Source of the DNA: Edaphochlamys debaryana
Taxonomy: Eukaryota; Chlorophyta; Chlorophyceae; Chlamydomonadales
Length of the DNA stretch: 64,000 nt
Reading direction: 5' to 3'
NCBI GenBank assembly: GCA_016858145.1
Contig: JAEHOE010000022.1
Span: forward strand, 868,001-932,000
Part shown: positions 46,701-57,351 of the stretch, one piece after another
Numbering within the stretch: position 1 is the stretch's first letter
Layout: each line of letters starts with the position of its first letter
Notes under the pieces: model-generated
What the model was told of the DNA's origin: nothing
Databases searched by the model: none
What the model saw: the letters and a program-made list of their open reading frames with translations, nothing else
Program-made: the position numbers and the translations under genes

Positions 46701-49700
46701 CAAGGCGCGTGCAGGAGTCCTGGATTGATCTGTTTAGAAGGCGTAACGGTCCCCGAGTGCCTTTCGTCGCATGCTGATGGTTGTGGTGGTCGGGCTGTGG
46801 GCACTGGGCTCTGACGCTCCCTGCCTTCCCTCGGCCCCTCCAGCTTGTCACTTGACACCCCCCTTTCCCGTTCCCTCCGCACTCCCCCGCCCCTTCCCCC
46901 TCCCCCCTGTCAGGTGTTCATGCTGTCATTGGACGAGACACTCAACGATGCGGTAAGGGGGGGGGGGGGAAATGAGGGTAGAAGGCGGGACAGGTGGACG
47001 TGACCCGCAGAGGGAAGGGGGCTCCCACCGTGTCCCACCCACATGCTTGACGCCCCTCGCAACGCCCAGCCACTCCCTACCTTCTCCAACAGCTCTCCCC
47101 TACCTTCTCCCTACCTTCTCCCTACCTTCTCCCTACCTTCCCCTCTCCCCCCCTTCCTCCCCCCGCCTTTCCCCCCTGACAGGTGGTGGAGGCAGTGCTC
47201 GAGTCGGGCCACTCCCGCATCCCCGTGCACCGGGGTACGGACCGGCATGACCTGGTGGGGCCCGGGGCGGTCCCGGGGTGGGCCTGCGGTGGGCCGGGGC
47301 GGGCCGCCTTGGACTCCTAGCCCTCAGAGTCGTGCCTCCTTCCGCCTCCCCTCTGACGGACCCCTCCGGACTCTCGCTGCCTGCCGCTCTTTCACCACTT
47401 CCATGTTCAAAGCCGTCGAAGCTCACATCCTACTTTCAACCCATCCCCGTCCTCATCCCCCTCCCCACTCCCCACTCCCCCCCCCTGTCAGGTCGGCCTG
47501 GTCCTGGTCAAGGAGCTCCTGTCCCACGTGCGCAAGGGGGGTGTGGACGTGCCCGTGTCATCACTCAAGATGAGGCAGCTGCCGCGGTGAGGAGGGGGGG
47601 GCCTGGGGAGCCCTCGAGAGGCTTGGGGAGGCCTGGGCAGGGGTTATGACCCGTGACAGTGTATTGAAGTTGGGCCATGCGGGGCCGGGCGTTGGAATCA
47701 TGAGGGCGCGAATGTGGGTCGATGTGGGCCGTTCGCCACTGTCCGCTCCCCCTTCTCGTCGACGCCCTCTCCTGCCTCCTGATGCCGTACCGCCCAGTGT
47801 GTCGGCCGCCACGGCCATGTACGACATGCTGAAGCTCTTCGCCATCGGCCGTACACACATGGTGGTGCTCGTGCAGGTGAGGATGTGGGGCGGGCTGTCA
47901 ACCGGGGTTGAAGCCACCGGCACGAGTGCAGCCCCCGACGCCCCCCTCTCCTGCCCTCACCTCCTCCAATGTACATCACACGCCCTCCCAACGCGTCCCA
48001 AACACACCGACCCTCAACCCCTCCCCCCCCTCAGCCCAATGAGGAGGAGCTGGAAGAGGTGTTGGATGAGGTGGCGCCGGACAGGTGCGCGTGGTTACGC
48101 AGAGGGCCGAAGTGTTGGGTGGGCGTTAGCAGGGGGAAACGCGAGGTTGAGCCGAGTTCCGACCCTGGTCAGTTACTGCCTGGCCTCCCCTCTGCCCTCT
48201 CCCTCCCCTCCTCCTGAGCCCGCGGCCCCAGTAAAGCCCCTGACCTTCCAAATGCCCTGTGCCGTCCTACCCCTCCACAGGAGTTCGTCCTCCTCCTCCT
48301 CGTCATCGTCCTCATCTTCCTCCAGCTCCTCCTCTAGCGCCGGCGCCCCCGCCTCACACGCCCGCTCCACCAGCCCGACCCAGATCAGCCGCCGACCCTC
48401 CCTGGAGGAGCGGCAGCGCCTGGTTCCAGCCCTGGATCCACTTTCGGATTCGGTCACCATCAACATGGCCGCCCTGGCCGTGGGATCCGTTGGATCTGGG
48501 AATCTGGGGCCTGGATCCGCGCTGGGCAGCACGCCCGGCGCCGGCGGCAGATCTGGATCCGGCCTGCTGGGCATGCTGCCGTGGACGGGCGCGAATGGAT
48601 CTGGATCCGGGGCTCTGGGCGGCGCCGGGGCCGGGGGCGGCGGCAGGGGCAGCGCCAGCCTGCTGGGCGCGAACGGGCACGGCAAGGGCAGCGGAGCGGA
48701 GCTGGGCGGCAGGGGCGCGGAGGGCGGTGCGTCCACGTCAGCCTTCTCAGCGGCAGCGGGGACGGCGGAGCAAGGAGAGGTGAGCAGCGACCAGGGGGCC
48801 GGCACGTAGCCGTCTGTCGGGGCGGATCGGGGGGGGGGGGGGAATAACCGCGAGTGGTGAACAATCAACGCCGCACTCCCTGGTTGCCACGCCGAAACGG
48901 GCAACTGCGACACCCGTGCTCACCTCCGCGGCCCCCTCGCCTTCAGCCCCACTCCCCACCGGCCCACCCTCCTCTTCCCCCCTCTTTTCCGCCACGCACA
49001 CACAGTCCGCCCTGCTCCTGCCGCCCCCCGCCGGCCCCGGGGAGCCCGGCTCCTCCGCCCCCGTGGGCGGCTCCGACGGCCCGCCCTCGCCCCGCTCGCC
49101 CCGGGGCGGCGGCGCCGGGTCCTCCGTCAAGCCCGGGTTCAACCTGCAGACCATGAAGTCCCTGGTGGTGGGGCTGGGTTCGCACCATCACAAGTGAGCA
49201 CGGGCGGAAGAGAGGGGCTTGGGTACAGGGCGGGGTGGGGTATAGGGGGTGTCGGGAGGGGTGTGGGCTTCGTGGGTATACGTGGTGAGGGGCAGCGATA
49301 TGTGAGCTGTACCCGCTGTTCTCACGTCCTTGTGCCTGCCCCCGCCCCCATTCTGTGCATGGCAGCCGTAAGAAGCGCCGGGAGCGAGAAAAGAAGGAAG
49401 AAAGGGAGAAGGAGAAAGAAAAGGAGAGGGAGAAGGAGCGAGAGCGGGAGCAGGAGCGGTCGGAGCGGGGCGAGGATGGCCATGACAAGGATCACCGCGA
49501 GCACAGCGTGCACAGCGCGCACACCGAGGACAAGGACGACAAAGAGAAGGAGGAGAGAGATAGGGAAAAAGAAAAGGAGAAGGAGGACAAGAAGAAGGAG
49601 AAGGAGAAGAAGGAGCGACGTCGCGGTCGTCGACACAAGGATCGCGACCATGGCGGAGGATTCTTCCGTCGCTCGCGCAGCCGCACGTCGCGACGCTCCA

Positions 49701-52687
49701 GCAACGACGGCAGCGACTCCTCGTCTTCCTCCAGCTCGTCCAACTCGTCCAGCTCGTCCAGCTCCAGCAGCAGCAGCTCGCGCGGGCCCGACTCGCACAC
49801 GCGGACCGGCTCCACGCTGTCTGACAATTTGCCGCTCATCGAGGCCATAGAGGCGCTGGAGGACCAACTGGAGGTGGGGCGTGGTGGGGTGGGGTGGGGC
49901 GGAGTGGGGTGGGGGGTCCCTGGCTGGTTTAGGAATGTTTGGGGGCTTGGGGAGCCTGTGGGCTGGAGTGGTACGGGTATGGGTGAGGGGGCCACGTCGG
50001 TGGCTGGGGTGGGAGCAGATGGCGGTATGCTGGGTCAGGGATCCTCGGAGGATCAAGGGGGAACCCAGCTGGCAGTACCTAGCCGCGGTCCTAGCTGTGG
50101 GTGCTGGGGCCAGGGCAGGGGCTAGGTCCTGTCCGGCAGCGTGCCGAAGGGCCTTCCCCCTCTTGGCATGCCACCTAGCATGCACCCACCCAACCCACGC
50201 ACCCACCCACCCCCTGCCCCCCAGAACGAGCGTGTGCTTCCCGGCCAGCCCATCGGCATCATCACCATCGAGGACGTGATCGAGGAGCTGCTGAGATTCG
50301 AGATCATGGACGAGACGGATCAGTGAGTGGCGGGATCCCGGTTCTGAATCCCGGTCTGGAGGAGCCAAGCTTGGGGAGCGGGGTCTACGCCTGTTTCCTG
50401 CATGCCGCGCTGGGTGATCATGATCCTGCCTGCCCCCTCCCCTCCTCCCCTCCCCTCCCCCTCCCCCTCCCCCTCCCCCTCCCCCTCCCCCCCCTGACAG
50501 GTATGTAGACAATGAGAAGTCCAAGCCCGCCATGGACGCCAAGCAGGAGATGAGCCTGGCCCTGCCGGAGAAGCTACAGGTGGGGGGAAGAGGGGTGGAA
50601 AGGAGGGGCAAGATGGGAGGGACCTCTGACGCGTTGGGAACCGGAGAGGAAAGATGTAGCGGCAGCCAGCGAGCCCGATGCGCACCGAGGGGCAAGACGG
50701 GGGGTGCCGGGTTGGGAACACCTTCTTGCTGAAGAGAAGAAAGGGTTGGGGAGCGGGTTGCCGCAGTGGCGCCGTCCGCCACCAGGTTGTCTCTAGCCCT
50801 CGGAACCGCATGGGCCATGTGCCCATGTCCCGGCCTTACCACCCCCGCCCCTTCCCCTGAATCTCATTCTTTCCCCTTCCCCAGGTTGTCCTGGGCCTGT
50901 TTGGGGCCCGTGACGTGTCCAACCACTACAACCTCAGCCGCGGGAGCAGCATGCAGCGCTGGGGCGGGGCGGCGGGGCAGGCCGGCGGAGGCGACCCTGC
51001 GGCGCCGGCCCTGGCTGGCGGAATCGGCGCCGCCGGCCGGCCGGGCATTCTTAAGCACACCGGCCTCGCCGCCCCCGCGACGCTGGCGCATTCGAACAGC
51101 TTTGGGACACTGTTGGGCCTGGGCGGCGGCGCGGTGGCGGGCGCGGCGGCGGCGGGTGGAGCCGCTGGCGGTGGCGGTGCCGGCGCGGCGGCGGCGCCGC
51201 CAGCGCAGTCGGCAGTGTTCATGCGACCTGCGTTTCTGGCGGCAATCCTCGGAACAGGGGCCATGGGGGCGGCGGCGGCGGATAAGTCGAACGCCGCAGG
51301 CGGCGGCGGCGGCGGCGCGATCGCGCTGGCGGCAGGGGGCGACGGCGGCGGCGGCGGTGGCGGCCGCAGCACTGCCACGGGCATGGGCGCTGCCTGGACC
51401 GGCGCCGCCGCCGGCGCCACAGGCGGCGCGCCTGCCAACGCCGCCACCTCGGCGGCGGCCGCCGCCGCGCGCCGCCGCTCCCTCTCCGCCGGCCGCCACC
51501 GCCGCTCCAACTCGAGCTCCCTGCTACCCCAGCTTACCGGCGGCGGCGGCTTTGGTGGTGGCGGCGGCGGTGCCGGGCGTGGTACGACCATCAGCGGCGG
51601 TGCCGCCATGGCGAACACCGCCGCCGCCGCCTCCTCGGCGGCGGTGGCGGCGCCCGGCGGCGGTGGCGGCGGCTCGGCGGCGCCGCCGACCATGCTACAG
51701 TCCGCCGCCAGCTGGCTGTTCGGCTCCTCCTCGCCCTCCGTTGGGCTCCTCAACTCCTCACCCCCCAGCCAGGAGACCCCCCTCACGTCCAGTCAGATCT
51801 CTCGCATGGGATACCAATCCCTGATGCAGCAGGGACCGCCGTACGCTTCGCAGCCCTCTCCGCGCGGCAGCGGCAGCGCTTCGAAGACCAATCCGGGCCA
51901 GCTCCTTGGCGCTTCAGGCAGCGGCGGCGGCAGCGTGGCGTTGGTTCCGCAGGCCGGGCGAACGGGCGGCGGCGGCGGCGGCGGTGGCGGCGCGAGCATG
52001 GGCCTGGGAGGGCTCAGCCTGGCCCTCGCCGGCGTACGGCACTCGACCTCACGTCACACGCTCCGGGCTAACGCTGCAACGGGCGACGCCGCCGCCGCTG
52101 CCGCCGACAGCCGCCCCAACGCGGACCCGAGCCCGGGGCACTCGCACACGCGCCGCACCGCCAGCAACCCGCGGCACCACCGCTCCCACACCACCTCGTC
52201 CCAGCCGCAATCGCAGGCCCAGGCCCAGGCCCAAGCGCAGGCCCAGGCCCAGGCCCAGGTCCGGGCCCAGCGGGGCCGCGCTGCCTCGCCTGCTCGCATG
52301 GTGGTTGGGCACCTGGTCGGCCACACCAGCCAGCTCCAGACCATCGCCGCGAACCTGCCACGGAGCCACCGGCGTCACGGCGGCGCACGCCAGCCCCTGA
52401 GCGGCCTCGGCGGCGGCGGCAGCAGCGCACAGGCCGGCGGCGGCGGCGGTGGTGGCGGCGGCGGGGGGGAGAGGAGGGAGGGCGAGCGGGAGCGGGAGCG
52501 GAGCGGCCATGGGGTCGCGGACGGGGGCGGGGCCGGGGGTGAGGCCGGGGCTGAGGGCGGGGGCCGGGCTTCCAACAGCGGCTGGGGCCCCGCGGGGGTG
52601 CTGGCGGCGGCCATTGCGGATGCGGCGGGTATGGGCCGCGGGCCCGCGGGGGGCGCCTACGAGCTGGCAAGGACCACCTCGCTGTGA
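43777..52687 (+). CDS. CNNM/DUF21-CBS metal transporter with giant insertions, 1394 aa
   Basis: Nineteen exons: 43777-43909, 43978-44000, 44481-44609, 44853-44962, 45413-45495, 45948-46012, 46370-46445, 46649-46704, 46914-46952, 47183-47254, 47492-47586, 47798-47876, 48035-48084, 48281-48779, 49006-49193, 49366-49873, 50225-50322, 50501-50579, 50885-52687; 4185 nt in phase. Residues about 20-180 form the DUF21/CNNM membrane domain ([23 protein letters not shown], split here as [40 protein letters not shown]). A CBS pair follows ([32 protein letters not shown]; then THMVVLV and [17 protein letters not shown]). CNNM proteins are linked to Mg2+ or other divalent-metal transport at membranes. Residues about 337-735 are a low-complexity insertion within the second CBS module, including Ser runs and a Lys/Glu/Arg-rich block. 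The last 600 residues are Ala/Gly/Ser/Gln-rich. Intron 8 appears to be GC-AG. Confidence 0.94.
44626..44735 (+). repeat. GGTGGGG/GGTAGGGG array in CNNM intron 3
   Basis: Tandem GGGGTGGT and GGGGTAGG units follow the donor closely. Four or more G-tracts per 25 nt on the sense strand make it G-quadruplex-prone. Confidence 0.85.
44947..45093 (+). repeat. exon-4 end and donor duplicated in CNNM intron 4
   Basis: AGGCCGTGTGCTCCAGGT at the exon-4 donor recurs at 45035 (exact over the exon part), and a shorter form, GTGTGCTCCAGGTG, occurs at about 45077. GTGGGTGG repeats fill the space between. The shifts (88 and 125 nt) would break the frame if used. Confidence 0.88.
45349..45378 (-). repeat. dispersed 28-bp motif, inverted copy in CNNM intron 4
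   Basis: The reverse complement contains GGCAGCCAGCAAGCCCGATG, matching the copies at 45696-45719 and 50659-50687. Confidence 0.7.
45696..45719 (+). repeat. dispersed motif in CNNM intron 5
   Basis: GCGGCAGACAGCGAGCCCGA followed by TGCG; one of three related copies in introns of this gene. Confidence 0.7.
46013..46075 (+). repeat. (GGTGG)n array at start of CNNM intron 6
   Basis: A pure run of GTGGG units starts exactly at the donor after exon 6 and continues into longer G-tracts. The donor GT itself is the first unit of the repeat. Confidence 0.92.
50659..50687 (+). repeat. dispersed motif in CNNM intron 18
   Basis: GCGGCAGCCAGCGAGCCCGA followed by TGCGCACCG; related to the copies at 45349-45378 (inverted) and 45696-45719. 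Confidence 0.7.
52219..52269 (+). repeat. GCCCAG array coding for (Gln-Ala)n in CNNM
   Basis: The same hexanucleotide as the intronic array at 5571 here encodes about eight Gln-Ala dipeptides in the C-terminal tail. Confidence 0.88.
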
Positions 52688-53851
52688 GCGCGGCAGCGTG
52701 TTGCGCGGCTGGTGTGGGCTGGAGCAGGAGCAGTTGATGGCAGGAAAGACAGTGTCGCGCGCACGACTTCGGTGTGGGAAAGAGCAGTGAGTGGGCTTAC
52801 GGCGCTATGTGTTGGCGTTAGGGCGCCGCTGGCGAGGTCGTACGGTATGGCCCCCGTATGGCACGGGGGTGTGAGCAAGTTCAAGGACGGACACAGAAAG
52901 CAATGTTGTCGGTGTTACCCAAGGGGCCGCAGCTTTGGATACGGTACTACCTGTGGCGGCATTGGGTTCGGCCAGTGTCAAATGCTAGCGTGCTGGGGGC
53001 CGAGGCGTCGAGCCGGCAGGCCAGGCTCAGGCCGGCGCTTTGGGATGAACTGTGAGATGGGATAGCCTCACAGCGCGATGCTCACGTGTAGCTGCGTGTA
53101 GCATGCCGTATGCAGATGATAGCAGGCGTACCGATAGTGGAAACTTAGGTATACATCTGGAACCTTCAGGTATGTCGAAGAGGCTCTGGTTCAGGCGGAC
53201 TCGAGCAGTTGATATCATGCGCCGTGACTGTGAGGGAGTGCGGGTTGGTCCAGGGCGGCCCAGGGCCCACAGATACTTGCAAACGCCGACGCACTTCTCG
53301 AGATCTCGCAGGTGACCACATATGCCCCCATTGGTGTCGGTCCCATGCGGTCGTAGTCAGAATGATGCCAGGTCCAAAACCACGAGCCCCCAACGCGCCC
53401 ATGCCTCGACAAGCCGCCCAGCCGCAACTACGGGCTCCCTGCCCCACCCCGCCTGCACCGCTGCCGCCAGACCCCAGGCAAGGGGGCCTACTGCCCACCC
53501 CGCAACTCCACATCCATGACCGAGGCATACGCCAGAGCCTCCCAGTCCTCTGGGCTCTAGCGTCTAGGCCCAAGCCCTCTTCATGCGCTCACTCTGCCAA
53601 GCAGACCGCAGCCCGTGAGCCCACTGACCCGCTGCGCGACAGCAAAACGCGCCCTCCCCTGGGGCAGCCCCCCGCCCCACACCGCCTCTCCGCACGGGCA
53701 CTGCAGGGCCTCCCTCAGCCCCCGGGCCGTCGCCTCCGTCTGCCCCCACAGTGGCACCTCCGCTTCCCCCTCACTCCCTCTCCGCCAGGCACCACTGCAG
53801 CCCTCCGCTCCGCTGCGAGCTCAGCGCCACTGCGCCCTCCGCTGCCCCCCC
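52688..53851. other. convergent intergenic region between CNNM and MDH
   Basis: Two genes end towards each other here, so the 1.16 kb should hold both 3' UTRs. Frames in it are short or are antisense to MDH. No TGTAA (either strand) was spotted near either stop, so the polyadenylation sites are unknown. Confidence 0.5.
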
Positions 53852-56800
53852 CTACTTCCTCTCCGCCAGGCACTGCAGCGCCAGGTCCCGCTCCTCCACC
53901 AGCTCCGCCTCGGTGGCGGTCAGGCGCTCGCGGGAGGCGGCGTCGATGGCCAGGCCTGGGGGGGGGGGTTGGGTGGTGGGAGGGAGAGGGGGAGGGTAGA
54001 TGGGGGGTTGGGGGGGAAAGGAGGGGCGGCGGGTCAAGGCAAGGGCGAGCGTCAGGGGAACAGCTGCTGAGGGCGGGAGGGGGGACGGGCGTAGAGCTCA
54101 GGGTGCCGTACCCTGCCGTGCAATACCACACCGCCGACCCACGGCAACCCCCGATGCCCCTGCCCCCACGCGCCGCAGCACACAGCACGCTGGCCTTCCC
54201 GCCCTCCCACCCTCCCACCTGTCCCGCCCCTCCCACTCACCCTGCACCACGGTCCACTTGCCGCAGCAGCAGCGCACGGGGAAGGAGTAGACCAGGCCCT
54301 CCTTGACGCCGTAGCTGCCGTCGCTGACCACGCCCATGGACGTCCAGGCGCCCGAGGGGGTGCCGCGGACCCAGTCGCGCACGTGGTTGCACACGGCGTT
54401 GGCGGCGGACAGGGCGGAGGAGAGGCCGCGGGCCTGAGGGGAGGGGGGGGGCGGGGAGTTTCAGCATGAAGCGCCTCGAGGCGGAAGGGTTGAGGCCCAG
54501 GTGGAAGGGCTGAGGCCCCGGGATGGCGGTGTGAGGTGCTGGGGGAGAGGCGCGTGGCGCGTGGCGGTGTGGGCGGGCGTGCTGAGCCCGCGCTTGGTGC
54601 GGCTGGCCCAGTGCCTGCCCTCGCTCACTCCACTTCCACCTCCAGCCCCTCGTACTACCCCCCGCCTCCCTCGTGCGTCCTCCCCCTCCCGCCTTGCGCC
54701 CCCCCATCCTCCCTCTCCTCCCCCCGCCCTCCCCCCCACCTTGATGATGGCCGCCCCCCGCTGCTGCACGGTGGTGATGAAGTCGCCGTTCAGCCAGGCG
54801 TCGTCGTTGACCGCCTGGGGGGGGGGTGGCGAGCGGAGGGGGGGGTGGCGGGGTAGCGGTGAGGAGGTGACGGGAGGGAGCCAGCGCAAGGACAACCCCA
54901 CAGCATGCACCCCTCCCTCCCCTCCGCCCCCCCCGAGTGCGTGCAGAACCCCTCCCGTGGCCCCACCTGGCGGATGGGCTTGCCCGCCACCGTCCCGTGG
55001 TTCACGTCGGGGTACTGCAGGGGGGGGGGGTGAGATGGGATGGCCAGGTGGCCGCCAGGCTCAGCACACAACGCCTCCGCCCCCCAAACTATTTGTGATC
55101 CTCCGAGTCACGGACGCAGCTGGCCACAGGGGGCATCCCATGCACTAAGGCTCATCCCCCCCCCCGCTCCCCAGTTCCCATCCGCCCCCCCCCCCAAACC
55201 CCGCTACCCCCCCCCCCCCACACACACACACACACACCTGCGTGGAGCTGTGGTTGCCCCAGATGATGACGTTCTTGACCTCGTCCACGTGCTTGCCCGT
55301 GCGCTCCGAGATCTGTACGGCAGGGCGTACGGCACCCGTGGGGCGAGCGAGTGAGGCCCATGTACAGCGGAAGCCGACACTGGGTCATTCATTGGAACGG
55401 CTTGCGGCCAACCTCTGCTGCCGCCCCGCCCCCTGGCCTGCATTCCCAGGTGATACACGTCCAAGGGCGAGGCCCTCGACGCCCCCGCAGGTGCCGCCCT
55501 TTCTTCTTCCTCCCTTCTCCCTCCCCCCCCCCACCTGGCCCAGGGCGCGGTTGTGGTCGAGGCGGGTGAGGCACGAGATGTTCTCGCGGGGGATGGAGGG
55601 CGCGTTCTCGGCCAGGATGAGGGCGTTGGTGTTGGCGGGGTTGGCCACCACCACCACCTGCGGGGGTTGGGGTGGGGCAATGGGCAACGTCACCACGTGT
55701 TTGTTGCATGTTGCCCATGGGGCTTACACCATCCGATGACCCATATTGTGCAGGAGGGCCCTGGGCTGGCCACCACCACCACCTGCGGGAGGGGGGGGGG
55801 GGGGGTGGCAATGACGCGTGCCACAGGTGCAGTGCCAAGAGGGGGATGCAAGGTGCTGGCCGATGTCCACAGCACACTGAAAGCGGCTCGGTGCCTCCAG
55901 TGGCCCGCGCTCAGCAGAGAAGGATTACGCCCTCCGATGACCCATATTGTGCAGGAGGGCCCTGGGCTGGCCCTGCGGAACGAGAGCTTCACGCCCCAGG
56001 CACACGGCACACCCCGCCCTTCCTCCCCAACCCGCCCCCGGCCCCCCCACCTTGACGTTCTTGGAGGCGTTGGCCTCCAGCGCCGAGGCCTGCTGCTGGT
56101 AGATGGACACATTCTTGGCCATCACGTCCTTGCGCTCCTCGCCAGCCTGGGCGAGGAGAGGGTGGGGTGGAGGTGGGGGCAGAGAGGAAGTGCTCAGGGG
56201 GCGGGGGGCAGACCGCGCTGCACCATGACCCCGCCCACCGTCGCAGAGGCAGTAGAGGCCCCACGGCCCGGCCCCTGCAGGGCCCACCCCTGACGCGGCA
56301 CGCCAGGGCTCCCACGAGGTCGGCACGCTGAGGCCCCATCTGGCCAGCGGCCCCTGCCCCTGACCCTCTTCTCCCTCCGTCAGCCCCCCATCCCCACCCC
56401 CCCTCCGAGCACCCCCATCCCCCCACCTTGCGCGGGTAGCCGCCCACCATCACCGCCACGTCCACGCCCTTGCAGGCGGCGGCCACATCGGTGAAGGTGT
56501 GCACGGCTGGGAGGCAGCGAGGACCAAGAAGGGGGGTTAGCGCGGGTGCGGGTTGGGCCGCGAAGGGGCTTGGGCTTCCCCCCGCGCTTGCATGGGTTGC
56601 CAGCAGGACGAGGCCGGCAGGCGCTTGGCCAAGGCAGTGCTGACGTGCAACCCCCTGCCCTGAGGGAATTAGTGCGGCCCTGGCCAGGAAATGATCCCGC
56701 TGGCGGCGTTGTTAGGTGTGGTTCGTGCGGCCTGTCCGGTGGCGGTACGTGTGGCCTGTCCGGTCTTCCGGCACCCGGACGACACCCCGCCGGGAGGCAA

Positions 56801-57351
56801 CGGCCCCGCTCACCCTCCAGCAGGGGGTACGCGCCGTCCACCAGCTCCATGCGCAGACCCTCCAGCGAGTTCTTAGCGGGCTCAACGTCCAGCAGGTGCA
56901 GGATGATGGGCTGGTCGGAGCCCAGCATGTTTCCCGTGGCAACTTGCGGTGCCAGGGCATAGCCGATTTGGCCTGCAGGGTCCCGTAGCGCAATCGTGAG
57001 GTGATTTGATGCAGGCACGCGGGGCGGGAGCAAGGTTTGCGCACGTTTCGACCGCGATCGCGACTAAACACACCCAACGGGAGCCGCGCGTCCCCCCGAC
57101 TGCGCGATGTTGATGTCGCAAACAACGTCCAAAGATAAGAAGGTGGTCTCGACTGCTACAGGCCTGCTCCGAGTCGTTGTCCGAGAATCACGTTGCGCGA
57201 GCACGCGGACCCTCTCACCCGCAGCGCCCGTGATCAGCACGCGGAGCGGCTTGCGCGGCTTCAGCTTGGAGATGTACTTAGAGGCAAAGGCGAGGCCAGC
57301 GCCGAGCGCCACGCCTGCCGCGATTTGCACAACACCCGAGGCCTTCGGCAT
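53852..57351 (-). CDS. MDH: malate dehydrogenase, cytosolic type, with hydrophobic N-terminal extension, 361 aa
   Basis: Ten exons on the minus strand: 57351-57219, 56972-56814, 56506-56427, 56146-56051, 55657-55535, 55312-55238, 55014-54967, 54814-54740, 54433-54241, 53955-53852; 1086 nt in phase. The Rossmann glycine motif is ITGAAGQIG (G42, G45, G48). Other landmarks are [30 protein letters not shown] (R123), R129 in [33 protein letters not shown] (D190, R193), the catalytic His (H218) in [16 protein letters not shown], and [14 protein letters not shown]. These identify the MDH1-like NAD-dependent group, interconverting malate and oxaloacetate. The first 34 residues are extra compared with animal MDH1 and contain a hydrophobic run (about 6-23) followed by basic residues, which suggests a membrane anchor or targeting sequence. 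Compartment is undetermined. Intron 4 carries a duplicated acceptor. Confidence 0.96.
55642..55789 (-). repeat. duplicated exon-5 start and acceptor in MDH intron 4
   Basis: TGGCCACCACCACCACCTGC then GGG at 55642 (exon 5 start plus acceptor, read on the plus strand) recurs at 55767, 125 bp away, inside the intron. Confidence 0.88.
55733..55973. repeat. 39-bp direct repeat in MDH intron 4
   Basis: A 39-bp block starting CCGATGACCCATATTGTGCA occurs at 55733 and 55934, identical by eye and 201 bp apart. The left copy runs into the duplicated exon-5 start. Confidence 0.9.

Noticed and set aside
48173..48913. 246-codon minus-strand acidic frame
   Set aside because: It is antisense to the Ser-run exon 14 of CNNM. 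The Glu/Asp stretch is the complement of TCC/TCG codons.
49322..50842. 506-codon minus-strand frame
   Set aside because: It lies across CNNM exons 16-18 and their introns. The hydrophobic-looking Leu stretch is the antisense of Lys/Glu codons (AAG/GAG read as CTT/CTC).
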